In this document: piece by piece, positions 21,001-28,515 of the stretch
Position numbering within the stretch: position 1 is the first letter of the stretch
How the letters are laid out: every line of letters begins with the position of its first letter
Assembly: GCF_003011885.1 (NCBI RefSeq)
Contig: NZ_PXXO01000001.1
Span: 124,001 to 188,000, forward strand
Direction of reading: 5' to 3'
Source: Cyanobium usitatum str. Tous
GTDB lineage: Bacteria > Cyanobacteriota > Cyanobacteriia > PCC-6307 > Cyanobiaceae
DNA length: 64,000 nt
Translations under genes and position numbers: made by a program
The notes under the pieces: generated by a model
Database searches by the model: none
What the model saw: only the letters and a program-made list of their open reading frames with translations
What the model was told of the DNA's origin: nothing

Positions 21001-24000
21001 CGTTACTGGACCAGGCCGAGCAGCCCCTGAAGCTGGGTTCGATGAAACTGGATCAGCCGCTGAAGTTGGTTGCTCCAGGTTCAGCGGCCTGGCTCCAGGG
21101 CCATTGGTGCACTGATGGACTGACTTTCTACAGCCGGCCCGATGCTGCCGTGCTCTCCCCCTGGCAGCGTCATGGCGAAATGTCCCTAGCTGGGGACTTG
21201 CCGGTAGAGCCGCCATTTGCCCTGTCGCCGGCGCCGGACTCGGTGCAGCAGGTGGAGCCTGATAGCTTCTACGAAACTTTGGCGCAGGTGGGTCTGGAGT
21301 ACGGCCCTACTTATCGCGGCCTGCGGCAACTCAAGCTCGCGGAAGGTCAAGCCTGGGCTGAGCTGGAGCGACCGGAGAGGGGCCAGGACCGGGGGCTACT
21401 CGACAGTTGTTTCCAGGCTGTGGCTGTGCTCCTGGATCCAGCGGCCCGGGAAGGCCAGCTGCTTCTCCCCGTGGGGCTGGAGCAGCTTTGGCTGGCGGCC
21501 TTGCCCCTACCTGATCGTTTGCAATGTCAGGTGCGGCTTCAGCCGAGTCAGGAGCCGGCCTTCGTTCTCGCTGACCTAGTGCTCCATGAGGGCGGCGCTC
21601 CCTTGGGCTGGATTCGGGGCTTCAGGCTGCGGCGCCTGCCTAGGCAGGCTATGGAGTGGTTGTTTCCCCTGCCGGAAGTTAACCCTAAGCCAGGCGCGCA
21701 GAACTGGTTGCTGGAAACAAACTGGCAGGAGGCAACGAACTTCAATTCACAGCCGCTGTTAGGCCCCGCACCGCTGAGACTTGCTGAAGGCGAGGTGATC
21801 CCCCCAGGAGTAGGGCCGCTTTTGCTCTGGCCCGATCTCACTAAGCCTGCCTGTGAGTTGGAGGCGTTGGCAGCCCAAATGCTGCTTTGGGCCCAGCAGC
21901 TGGCAGCCGTCCCGCCCAGGCCTGTTTGGCTTGTGCTGCAGGGAGAGGGGCCTCTCGCTGCCGGCTTGGCAGCGTTTGGGCGTTCGGCTGCGCTTGAACA
22001 GCCCGCCCTGGGTTGGACAGTGCTTCTTATTCAAGAAGGCAGCCCGCCAGCTGCTGGCGATTGGTCAGCCCTGTTTGCGCTAGGTGAGCGCGAACCTTTG
22101 CTGGCCTGGCGTGATGGCAGGGCCTGGGTGCAGCGTCTTAAGCCCCTGGCCGATGCGCCCTTCCTCTTGGAAAGCGGTTCGTTGGGCAGCCTGGAGACGC
22201 TGCGGGCAGTGCCCCTGGAGAGGCGGTCGCCTGGCCCCGGGGAACTGGAACTGGCGGTGGAGGCCACGGGCCTCAATTTCCGCGATGTGTTGAACGCTCT
22301 GGGACTGCTGGTGGGCTACAGCCGTGAACTTGGCATGGATGCTGATGCCCGCATGCCCTATGGCGGCGAATGTGTGGGTCGGGTGGTGGCCGTTGGCCCT
22401 GGTGTGGATCCGGGGCTGGTGGGTGAGCGGCTGCTGGCCGCCTTGGCGGTGGGCAGTCTTGCTAGCCACGTTGTTTGCCGTGCCGCCCTTTGTGTGCCAC
22501 TGCCACCGGCGCTAGATCCGGCCCTGGGGGCGAGCGTCAGCACGGCTTTCCTCACAGCTATCTACGGCCTCCAGACCCTGGCCCAGCTGCTCCCTGGCGA
22601 CACTGTGCTGATCCATGCGGCCGCGGGGGGGGTTGGTCAGGCGGCCCTGCAGGTGGCCCGACGCTGCGGTGCGCGGGTGTTCGCTACCGCCAGTGCGGCT
22701 AAGCAGGCGGGTCTGCTGCAGCAGGGGGTTGAGGCTGTGTTTGATTCCCGCAGCCTCGACTTTGCCGAGCAGGTGCTGGCCGTCACCGGCGGTCGGGGAG
22801 TGGATGTGGTGCTCAACAGCCTGAAGGGTGACTGGGTGGAGGCAAGTTTTGCTGCTCTGGCTGACGGCGGCCGTTTTGTGGAGCTTGGCAAAATTGAGAT
22901 TTGGAGTCGGGAGGAGGCACTCCGCCGCCGGCCCGATAGCAGTTACCTGCCCTTCGATCTGCTGGAGGTGGCCGCTGCCGACCCCGGCCTTGTGCGCGGC
23001 TTATTGCTGGAGCTGCTGGCCGATCTTGAGGCCGGCCACTACGCCCCCATCCCGCTGCAGGCGTTTCCGATCGAGCGCGGCGTGGAGGCTTTCCGGCTGA
23101 TGGCCCAGGCCCGGCATGTGGGCAAGGTGGTGATCATCCAGCCGGAGCGTCCGGCGGCCTGGACGATCCGCCCAGAGGCTTGTTATTTAGTGACGGGGGC
23201 CTTCGGTGGGATCGGCCAGCAGCTCTGTATCTGGTTGGCTGAGCAAGGTGCTCGTTCCCTGGTGCTCTTAGGACGCAGACCCGACCCCATTTTGGTGGAG
23301 CGCTTGCAGGCCCAAGGGGTTGGCTGCGAAGTGATCGCCTTCGATCTGGCTGCAGATCCGGTAGAGCGGTTAGCCGAGGCTCTGCGGGGCCAACCTTTGG
23401 CTGGCCTATTCCATGCCGCCGGTCATTTGGATGACGGTCTTCTGGAGGGGCAGACCCCCGCCCGCCAGGCCGAGGTGATTGCGCCCAAATTGGCTGGCTG
23501 GCAGCGGCTGGAGTTGGCCTGCCGGCTGGCCAACTGCCAGCCCGAGTTTGGTGTGGCCTTTTCATCGATGGCCGCTTTGCTCGGATCCCCCGGGCAAACC
23601 AGCTATGCCACGGCAAATGGCGCTCTCGATGGCTTGGCTGCAGCTGCAAACGACTGGCCTCTGCTCTCGGTGCAGTGGGGGCCTTGGGGCGGTGCCGGCA
23701 TGGCAGAGGGGCTTGAGCGCCGCTTTGCCGCCCTGGGGGTTGGCCTGCTTCCACCTCCCCAGGCATTTGGGGCCTTGGGATTGCTGTTGGAGCGGGGCAG
23801 GTCTGGTTGCGTAGCCGTGCTCAACAATGACTGGCCCAAGCTGGCAGCCCAGCTAGGTAACCGTCAGGCGTCCATGCTGCAACCGCTGCTTGATGTTGAC
23901 GGCCGCGGCGGTCAAGGGGGCGAGGGTGAGATCCTGCGCCGCCAGCTCGCCGAGGCCGACTCTGACCAGCGCTCGGCGCTGGTGGTTGCGCTGCTGCAAC

Positions 24001-25436
24001 AGCGCTTGGCGATTGTGATGGGGCTGGAGGATGGGCGCAGTCTTGATTCCGGTGATTCCCTGTTCCACATCGGCCTTGATTCGCTCATGGCTGTGGAGCT
24101 GGCTGCAGGGATCCAGCGGGACCTGGGGGTGAAGTTGGAGCTTGAATCCCTCGCTGGCGATCCCACGATCGAAGCTCTGGCGGCGGTATTGCTAGAGGCT
24201 CTGGTAGATCCCCAGGCTGGGGCAGAGCGGGTGTTGGATTTGGGCCGGGAAGCCCAGTTGGCATCTCACTGGAGCTTGCCAGCGGTCTCCACCACTAGCT
24301 CCTCAGCAGCAGCAGGCCCCAGGGAGGCGATTTTGGTTACGGGCGCTTCCGGCTTCCTGGGGGCTTACCTGCTGGCGGGCCAGCTGCAGCGCTGGGATCA
24401 AGTGCGGGTGCGGTGTCTGGTGCGGGCCAGCGATCCCTCCCAGGGGCTGACGCGGATTCGCGCCAACCTCGATCACTACGGACTCTGGCAGGACAGCTGG
24501 AGCGAACGTCTGGTAGCAGTGCCCGGCGATCTGGCCCAGCCCCGCTTCGGTCTCTCGGAGGATGGCTTTGCTGAGCTGGCTCAAGGCCTAGGGGGCATCC
24601 TGCACAACGGTGCCCAGCTCAGCCAGATGGCCCCCTACAGCCAACTGGAGGCGGCCAATGTGGGCGGCACCAAGACGGTGCTCGACCTGGCGGTGCATCC
24701 GGCCGCCGTCCGGGCCCTGCCTGTGCAGCTGATCTCCAGCGTGGCGGTCTTTGAGGCGGCCGCCTACCGCAACCGGGCGGTGCTGGAAAGTGACGACGTG
24801 TCGGAGTGGCGCGGCATCCATGTGGGCTACTCCCAAACCAAATGGGTGAGTGAGCGGCTGGTTCTGGCCGCTGGGGCTGCCGGGTTGCCGGTCACGGTGT
24901 ATCGCCCGCCGCTAATTGGTGGCCATTCCCAGACAGGCGCTTGGCACCAGGACGACCTGCTGCACCGGCTGCTGCGGGGTTGCCTAGCTCTGGGTATGGC
25001 GCCCGATCTGCCATGGGAGCTGGATCTGGTGCCGGTGGACTACGTGGCCGATGCGGTTACGGCTCTGGCCTGGACGGCGGAAGCGGTGGGCCGCAACGTG
25101 CACTTGCAACACCCCCAGCCGATGCTGCTCGCCGATCTGCTTGGCAACCTGATCGAGCGGGGGGCACCGCTGGAGCTGGTGTCGATGGAGCGCTGGCTGG
25201 AGGCGATCGATGCTGATCCGGCCAACCCCCTGCACGGCATTCGCGCCTTCTTCGTGCGGCGCTGGGGCGACGAGCAGCTCACCTACCCCGAGCTCAATCA
25301 GGCCGGGGTGCGGGCCCGGCCCAGCTGCCTGGCCACCGTGGCGTCCCTGGCGGCCCATGGCGTGCGCTGCCCGGGCTTCGAGGAACTGATCGGCCCCTAT
25401 GCCCGCAGCCTGATCACCGGAGCCGCAGCTCTGTGA
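18039..25436 (+). CDS. type I polyketide synthase, KS-AT-DH-ER-KR-ACP-thioester reductase
   Basis: A 2465-residue single-module, fully reducing PKS. KS (about 8-440): Cys185 in DTACSSS, His320 in EAHGTGT and His360 in NLGHSE form a complete triad. AT (about 545-900): Ser640 in GHSIGE, and HAFH at 739-742 indicates malonyl-CoA. DH (about 935-1215): His969 in DHRIRTQAVFP, with the usual Gly replaced by Thr, and DSCFQ at 1122-1126. ER (about 1375-1700): HAAAGGVGQAAL from 1526. KR (about 1714-1930): Ser1843 and Tyr1856. ACP: Ser2015 in GLDSLM. The terminal reductase (about 2096-2420) has GASGFLG and YSQTK (Tyr2264, Lys2268), which releases the chain as an aldehyde or alcohol. There is no loading domain. 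A TTG at 18024, overlapping the upstream gene, is an alternative start. Confidence 0.93.
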   Translation: MHPINPMPEPIAIVGMGCRLPAGINSPESFWRFLREGREAITEVPPDRWNLDLHYNPDPGHPLTQHVRHGGFVEGIDQFDAAFFGITPREAVCMDPQQRLLLEVAWRALEDAGKPLEHVRGTAVGVFMGISSADYSSLLWASRERFVTPDNEPFVLPGNTGCIAANRLSYFFDFKGPSFTVDTACSSSLVAVHLACESIWRGESEAALAGGVQALIHPGIQMSFCKAGLLAPDGRCKSFDASADGYVRSEGAGAVLLKPLAAAESEGDSIYAVIHGSAVNSDGRSNGMVAPNARAQIACVRAAFAKAGIDPSATQYVEAHGTGTRQGDPIELRALGTVLGEGRPEGESCRVGSVKTNLGHSETAAGITGLIKAALCVAKRQLPPSLHCLRPNPSIDFAGLKLQVQTELEPFPHQDRALVVGVSSFGFGGTNAHVVLADAPRQSAPIRFGARMPLQLITLSARTPEALNRIAFELVQQLQEKPNIKLTDLAASANLGRTCFRKRAVFLARDKDHLVSQLQSLASDRRPLPEGVYCSTASRRLGKLAWLFTGQGSQALGMGQELLAHPTFLEAFERVAVLLDPQLDKPLREFLTPRDGDEAEAAALLNQTGVTQPALFAVGYALSQLWQSWGVRPDLLMGHSIGEVLAAHLAGVFSLEDACRLVSARGRLMQALPTAGGMVALLAPLDQVQALLARHPELVVAAYNGPVNTVVAGPSAALRQLLADADAVGCNARQLSVSHAFHTRAMAPMLEAFELELRQLSFAPPSKPLVSNLTGLLAGAEIAQPDYWCDQILSPVQFAKGIDTLVSQGAQVFLEIGARPTLIGMARQCTQDQSLTHWPSLEQGKSDWQVLFTSLGGLWRGGYGIDWAGFHRPFPALRITLPGYPFERQRHWWSREGESQAPGGFWLNHLGITALNSTPQAPVFQPGVDSSSSSGSRSAAERFTRIDLPGETEVHQTRLCSEGTDLSDHRIRTQAVFPAAGFILAGLALLDQAEQPLKLGSMKLDQPLKLVAPGSAAWLQGHWCTDGLTFYSRPDAAVLSPWQRHGEMSLAGDLPVEPPFALSPAPDSVQQVEPDSFYETLAQVGLEYGPTYRGLRQLKLAEGQAWAELERPERGQDRGLLDSCFQAVAVLLDPAAREGQLLLPVGLEQLWLAALPLPDRLQCQVRLQPSQEPAFVLADLVLHEGGAPLGWIRGFRLRRLPRQAMEWLFPLPEVNPKPGAQNWLLETNWQEATNFNSQPLLGPAPLRLAEGEVIPPGVGPLLLWPDLTKPACELEALAAQMLLWAQQLAAVPPRPVWLVLQGEGPLAAGLAAFGRSAALEQPALGWTVLLIQEGSPPAAGDWSALFALGEREPLLAWRDGRAWVQRLKPLADAPFLLESGSLGSLETLRAVPLERRSPGPGELELAVEATGLNFRDVLNALGLLVGYSRELGMDADARMPYGGECVGRVVAVGPGVDPGLVGERLLAALAVGSLASHVVCRAALCVPLPPALDPALGASVSTAFLTAIYGLQTLAQLLPGDTVLIHAAAGGVGQAALQVARRCGARVFATASAAKQAGLLQQGVEAVFDSRSLDFAEQVLAVTGGRGVDVVLNSLKGDWVEASFAALADGGRFVELGKIEIWSREEALRRRPDSSYLPFDLLEVAAADPGLVRGLLLELLADLEAGHYAPIPLQAFPIERGVEAFRLMAQARHVGKVVIIQPERPAAWTIRPEACYLVTGAFGGIGQQLCIWLAEQGARSLVLLGRRPDPILVERLQAQGVGCEVIAFDLAADPVERLAEALRGQPLAGLFHAAGHLDDGLLEGQTPARQAEVIAPKLAGWQRLELACRLANCQPEFGVAFSSMAALLGSPGQTSYATANGALDGLAAAANDWPLLSVQWGPWGGAGMAEGLERRFAALGVGLLPPPQAFGALGLLLERGRSGCVAVLNNDWPKLAAQLGNRQASMLQPLLDVDGRGGQGGEGEILRRQLAEADSDQRSALVVALLQQRLAIVMGLEDGRSLDSGDSLFHIGLDSLMAVELAAGIQRDLGVKLELESLAGDPTIEALAAVLLEALVDPQAGAERVLDLGREAQLASHWSLPAVSTTSSSAAAGPREAILVTGASGFLGAYLLAGQLQRWDQVRVRCLVRASDPSQGLTRIRANLDHYGLWQDSWSERLVAVPGDLAQPRFGLSEDGFAELAQGLGGILHNGAQLSQMAPYSQLEAANVGGTKTVLDLAVHPAAVRALPVQLISSVAVFEAAAYRNRAVLESDDVSEWRGIHVGYSQTKWVSERLVLAAGAAGLPVTVYRPPLIGGHSQTGAWHQDDLLHRLLRGCLALGMAPDLPWELDLVPVDYVADAVTALAWTAEAVGRNVHLQHPQPMLLADLLGNLIERGAPLELVSMERWLEAIDADPANPLHGIRAFFVRRWGDEQLTYPELNQAGVRARPSCLATVASLAAHGVRCPGFEELIGPYARSLITGAAAL

Positions 25437-25515
25437 TTATTTCTCTGTGATCAGTTCTCAGTGATCAGTTCTCAGTGATCAGTTTCCAGTGATCAATTGC
25501 CTGTGATCGCAGCGC
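25432..25515. repeat. six tandem 14-bp units joining PKS stop and GT2 start
   Basis: Units begin at 25432, 25446, 25460, 25474, 25488 and 25502, each opening with (T/A)GTGAT. The middle ones read close to AGTGATCAGTTCTC. Unit 1 contains the PKS stop TGA, and units 5-6 contain the GT2 start codons. Each unit carries the overlapping start/stop word GTGA, and four carry the palindrome TGATCA. Confidence 0.85.
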
Positions 25516-26732
25516 TTCTAGCCGGCGCCCTGCTGGCCACCCTCGGCTTGCAGCTGCTGCTCACGCTCGCCTTCGCGGTGGTGGTGCGGCGGCGGCTGCG
25601 GCGGCTCCCCGGCCTGGCCCAGCCAGCGCCGGCGGCCGAAGTGGTGTTGTGCCTGCGGGGAGCCGACCCCAGCCTGGCTGATGCTCTCATGGCTCTGGCG
25701 GGGCAGACCTACCCGGGCCCCTGGCGACTGTTGGTGGTGGTCGATTCCCGCCAGGATCCGGCCTGGCCCATGGCCCAGCAAACGATCGCCCGGCTGGAGG
25801 CGGCGGGCCAGGCTGGCTGGCAGGCGGCCCGGCTCACCCCCCTGGCGGCACGGCCGGCCCAGGGTTCGCTCAAAAGCGCCTCGCTGCGCCAGGCCTTCGG
25901 CGAGCTGGATGCCGCCACCGAGCTGGTGGCCCTGGTGGATGCCGATGCGGTGGTGGCGCCCGGTTGGCTGGCGGCCCTGGCGGCGGGCTGCGGCCCGGAT
26001 GGCGTCGGGGCGGTGTCTGGCAACCGTTGGTATGCCCCGGAGCAGGGCAGTGGCCCCGGGCTGGTGCGGGCGATCTGGAATGGCGGCGCCCTGGTGCTGA
26101 TGACCCTGCTGGGCATCCCCTGGGGGGGATCGCTGGCGGTGCGCCGCCAGCTGATCGAGCCGAGCGGCTGGCGGGAGCTGCTGGCTACCAGCCTCTGCGA
26201 GGACACCGCCCTGTCCGCCCCGCTGGCCCGCTGCGGTTGGCGCTACCAGTTTCGGCCGGAGCTGATCGCCCTCGACCGCGACGACGGCATCGCCCTGCGG
26301 CCGCTGCGGCGCTGGATCAGCCGCCAGCTGTTGACGGCGCGGCTGCACCACTCGGCCTGGCCCCTGGTGGCCCTGCACGGCCTGGGCAGCGCCCTGCTGG
26401 TGCTTGTGGCGTTGCTGTCGTTGCTAGCGGCGTTGCTTGTGGGACGGCTGGCCGAAGCGGGCCTGCTGCTGGCGGCGCTGATCGGCTACGAGCTGGGTTG
26501 TGTGGCGCTGCTGCTGCTGATCGAAGCGGTGGCCGCCCGTGCCCTGCAGCCCCTGGGTGGCCGCCTGCCTCCTCCGAATCTCGCCCATGCTTGGCGGTTG
26601 CTGCGCTGGTTGCCTCTCACCCAGTGGGTCTATGGGCTGGCAACCCTGCGGGCGGCCTTGGCCCGGCGGGTGGAGTGGCGCGGGGTCCACTACCGCGTGC
26701 GGGGCCGCGGCGTGGAGTGGCTGGAGGGTTAG
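25497..26732 (+). CDS. membrane GT2 family glycosyltransferase
   Basis: A 411-residue GT-A glycosyltransferase with an N-terminal transmembrane helix (about 4-30), a catalytic domain and two to three C-terminal membrane segments (about 285-345). The metal-binding DxD is DAD at 148-150, and the catalytic base region is CEDTAL (Glu235, Asp236), followed by LRRWISRQL. The topology resembles ceramide-glucosyltransferase-like GT2 enzymes and the heterocyst glycolipid enzyme HglT, but identity is not claimed. The start is TTG at 25497 or GTG at 25503. It lies 60 bp after the PKS, across a tandem repeat, and may glycosylate the PKS-derived alcohol. Confidence 0.82.
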   Translation: MPVIAALLAGALLATLGLQLLLTLAFAVVVRRRLRRLPGLAQPAPAAEVVLCLRGADPSLADALMALAGQTYPGPWRLLVVVDSRQDPAWPMAQQTIARLEAAGQAGWQAARLTPLAARPAQGSLKSASLRQAFGELDAATELVALVDADAVVAPGWLAALAAGCGPDGVGAVSGNRWYAPEQGSGPGLVRAIWNGGALVLMTLLGIPWGGSLAVRRQLIEPSGWRELLATSLCEDTALSAPLARCGWRYQFRPELIALDRDDGIALRPLRRWISRQLLTARLHHSAWPLVALHGLGSALLVLVALLSLLAALLVGRLAEAGLLLAALIGYELGCVALLLLIEAVAARALQPLGGRLPPPNLAHAWRLLRWLPLTQWVYGLATLRAALARRVEWRGVHYRVRGRGVEWLEG

Positions 26733-26745
26733 CCCTGGCGCGGCT

Positions 26746-27357
26746 TTAGCCCTTCAGCATGAGCTTGGCGAGGATCTGCATCGACTGGCGCAGGTTGGCT
26801 TCGGTGAGGTCGTAATACGAGCCGATCAGGAAGCCGGGAATCTCGGGCACCACCTCGATCTGGTGTTTCACGATCACGCCGCCCTTGACGGGGGTGATCG
26901 TCCAGGTGCCCTGCAGCTTCTTGATGCGGTCGCCGCTGATCAGCTCATAGCTCATCTGGCTGGGGGCCGTTTCCTGCACACGCAGCAGCGCCTTGATGCG
27001 CTGGCCGAAGGTATAGGGGGCTTGGTAGATCTGGGCTAGCTCCAGGCTGCGGCCCGAGCGGCTCACCACCTTGGCCTGTTGGATGTCCGGCATGACACCG
27101 GCCATCGACTCGTAGTTGGTGAGTACGTTCCAGGCCTTCTGGGCCGACACCGGCACCTGCACCGAGGCGGTGTAGCGCCCCTGCTTGCCCTGCAGGTTGA
27201 CGCGGCCAGGGGCGGGGCTGGCGGCGGCCAGCCGCACGGGTGCCGGAGGCACGGCAGCGGCAGCCGGTAGGACCGCCCCTGGCAGCGCCTGTAAGGTGGC
27301 AACAAGCGCCAGCGTGCCGGGGAGATTGCGTCGTTGCAGCAGGCGGAAGACCAGCAC
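26746..27357 (-). CDS. SRPBCC (polyketide cyclase/START-like) secreted protein
   Basis: A 203-residue protein with an N-terminal signal-like segment (about 13-38, ending in an AAAAV-type region) and a C-terminal SRPBCC domain: VQVPVSAQKAWNVLTNYESMAGVMPDI, then the IEVVPEIPGFLIGSYYDL block and a long terminal helix. SRPBCC folds form a hydrophobic cavity for lipids or polyketides. The start is the GTG at 27357; the frame is open upstream to 28056, but that part lies opposite the hydrolase gene and is not protein-like. It is the only opposite-strand gene within the cluster, so membership is uncertain. Confidence 0.7.
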   Translation of the reverse strand: MLVFRLLQRRNLPGTLALVATLQALPGAVLPAAAAVPPAPVRLAAASPAPGRVNLQGKQGRYTASVQVPVSAQKAWNVLTNYESMAGVMPDIQQAKVVSRSGRSLELAQIYQAPYTFGQRIKALLRVQETAPSQMSYELISGDRIKKLQGTWTITPVKGGVIVKHQIEVVPEIPGFLIGSYYDLTEANLRQSMQILAKLMLKG

Positions 27358-28515
27358 GGTGTCCAGGCGGATCACTTCATTGTCGATCAGTACCAACCGC
27401 GGCGTCGTGTCTATTTCTTCAGCGGTTTTGATCCCCGCGGCGCCAGCTTCTATTACCGCCTGTTCAGCGAGCAGGTGCGCCAGCTCAAGCGCCGCAGCGG
27501 CCGGCGGCTGCAGGTGGGCCACCGTCGCGGCCAGCAGGTCGACCGGTTGCTGAGCCGCTGGCAGGTGCGCGAGGACGGCGCCTTGGGCCTTGATTTCTGT
27601 TTCCTCCACTGGGATGACATCGCCCGGGCCCATTGGCCCCGGAGCCCGCTGCGGATGCTGGCGGCGGTGCTCTCCTTCGCTGGCTGGTATGTGGGCCAGG
27701 CCGGCGTGCTGCGCATCGCCCGAATGTCGGGGCGGGTGGCGCTGTGTGGCCTCTACCCGGTGCTGTTCACCGCCGGTTCGCTGATCGCCACCGCGGCGGT
27801 CACAGCTGTGCTGCTCTGGCCCCTGCAGCTGCTGGGCATCGGTGGCTGGCTGCTTGGAGCGATCGGAGCCCTGCTGGTGCTGGGTCAGCTGATGCTGGCC
27901 TGGCGTCTGGCTAACCAGGTAGGTGTGGTTTGGCTGTTCCGCTCGATCCGCTTCACCCACCGGCTCGGCCAGGCCCGCGATGGCGATCTGCGGGGGCGGG
28001 TGGCCGAGCTGGCCGAGCGGATCCTCAGCCTCGAGCAGCAGGACCCGGCAGACCAAGTGTGGCTAACAGGCCACAGCAGCGGCTCGTTTGTGATGACGAT
28101 GCTGGCGGCCGAGTTGCGGCGCCAGGGCGCCGACCAGCAGCTGGCCGGGCGGCTGCGGTTGCTCAGCCTGGGCCAGAACCTGGCCAACCTGGCGGTGCAC
28201 GGCAAGGCCCGCGGCTTCCACGCCGACCTGGCCTTGCTGGCCCAGGAGCCGCGGCTGCCTTGGCTCGACATCACCTCCCGCGACGACTACCTCTGCTTTG
28301 CGGCGGTGGATCCCTACCAGAGCTGTGGGGTGCACCGCCCGGGGGCTGGGTCCTATCCGGAGCTGCGGCTGATCCCGCTGGCCCAGCGCCAGGGGCTCAC
28401 CAGCCTTGGGGAGCTGCTCAGCCACCAGTTTGATCTGCACTTCGAATATTTGCGCACGGCGCCGCCGGAGCGCAGCGGCGGCTTCGACCTGATCGAGGAG
28501 TTGCTGGCGCCATGA
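27334..28515 (+). CDS. membrane protein with serine-hydrolase (GHSSG) motif
   Basis: A protein of up to 393 residues. The N-terminal RRVYFFSGFDPRGASFYYRLF segment begins an alpha/beta-hydrolase-like region, and two or three transmembrane helices occupy about 125-195. The nucleophile elbow is TGHSSGSFV at about 248-256. It may be a lipase- or esterase-like enzyme anchored in the membrane. The start is uncertain: TTG at 27334 overlaps the divergent SRPBCC gene by 24 bp, while ATT at 27379 is also possible. The end overlaps the P450 start by 4 bp (ATGA), so the two are co-translated and probably act on the same compound. Confidence 0.68.
   Translation: MQQAEDQHGVQADHFIVDQYQPRRRVYFFSGFDPRGASFYYRLFSEQVRQLKRRSGRRLQVGHRRGQQVDRLLSRWQVREDGALGLDFCFLHWDDIARAHWPRSPLRMLAAVLSFAGWYVGQAGVLRIARMSGRVALCGLYPVLFTAGSLIATAAVTAVLLWPLQLLGIGGWLLGAIGALLVLGQLMLAWRLANQVGVVWLFRSIRFTHRLGQARDGDLRGRVAELAERILSLEQQDPADQVWLTGHSSGSFVMTMLAAELRRQGADQQLAGRLRLLSLGQNLANLAVHGKARGFHADLALLAQEPRLPWLDITSRDDYLCFAAVDPYQSCGVHRPGAGSYPELRLIPLAQRQGLTSLGELLSHQFDLHFEYLRTAPPERSGGFDLIEELLAP

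Noticed and set aside
25432-25515. CRISPR-like array
   Set aside because: Units are contiguous with no spacers and only 14 bp long, and there are no cas genes in the window.
27358-28056. Upstream extension of the SRPBCC gene on the minus strand, giving 436 residues
   Set aside because: It lies fully opposite the membrane hydrolase gene, has glutamine/histidine-rich shadow composition, and the signal-peptide-like start at 27357 fits the SRPBCC domain.
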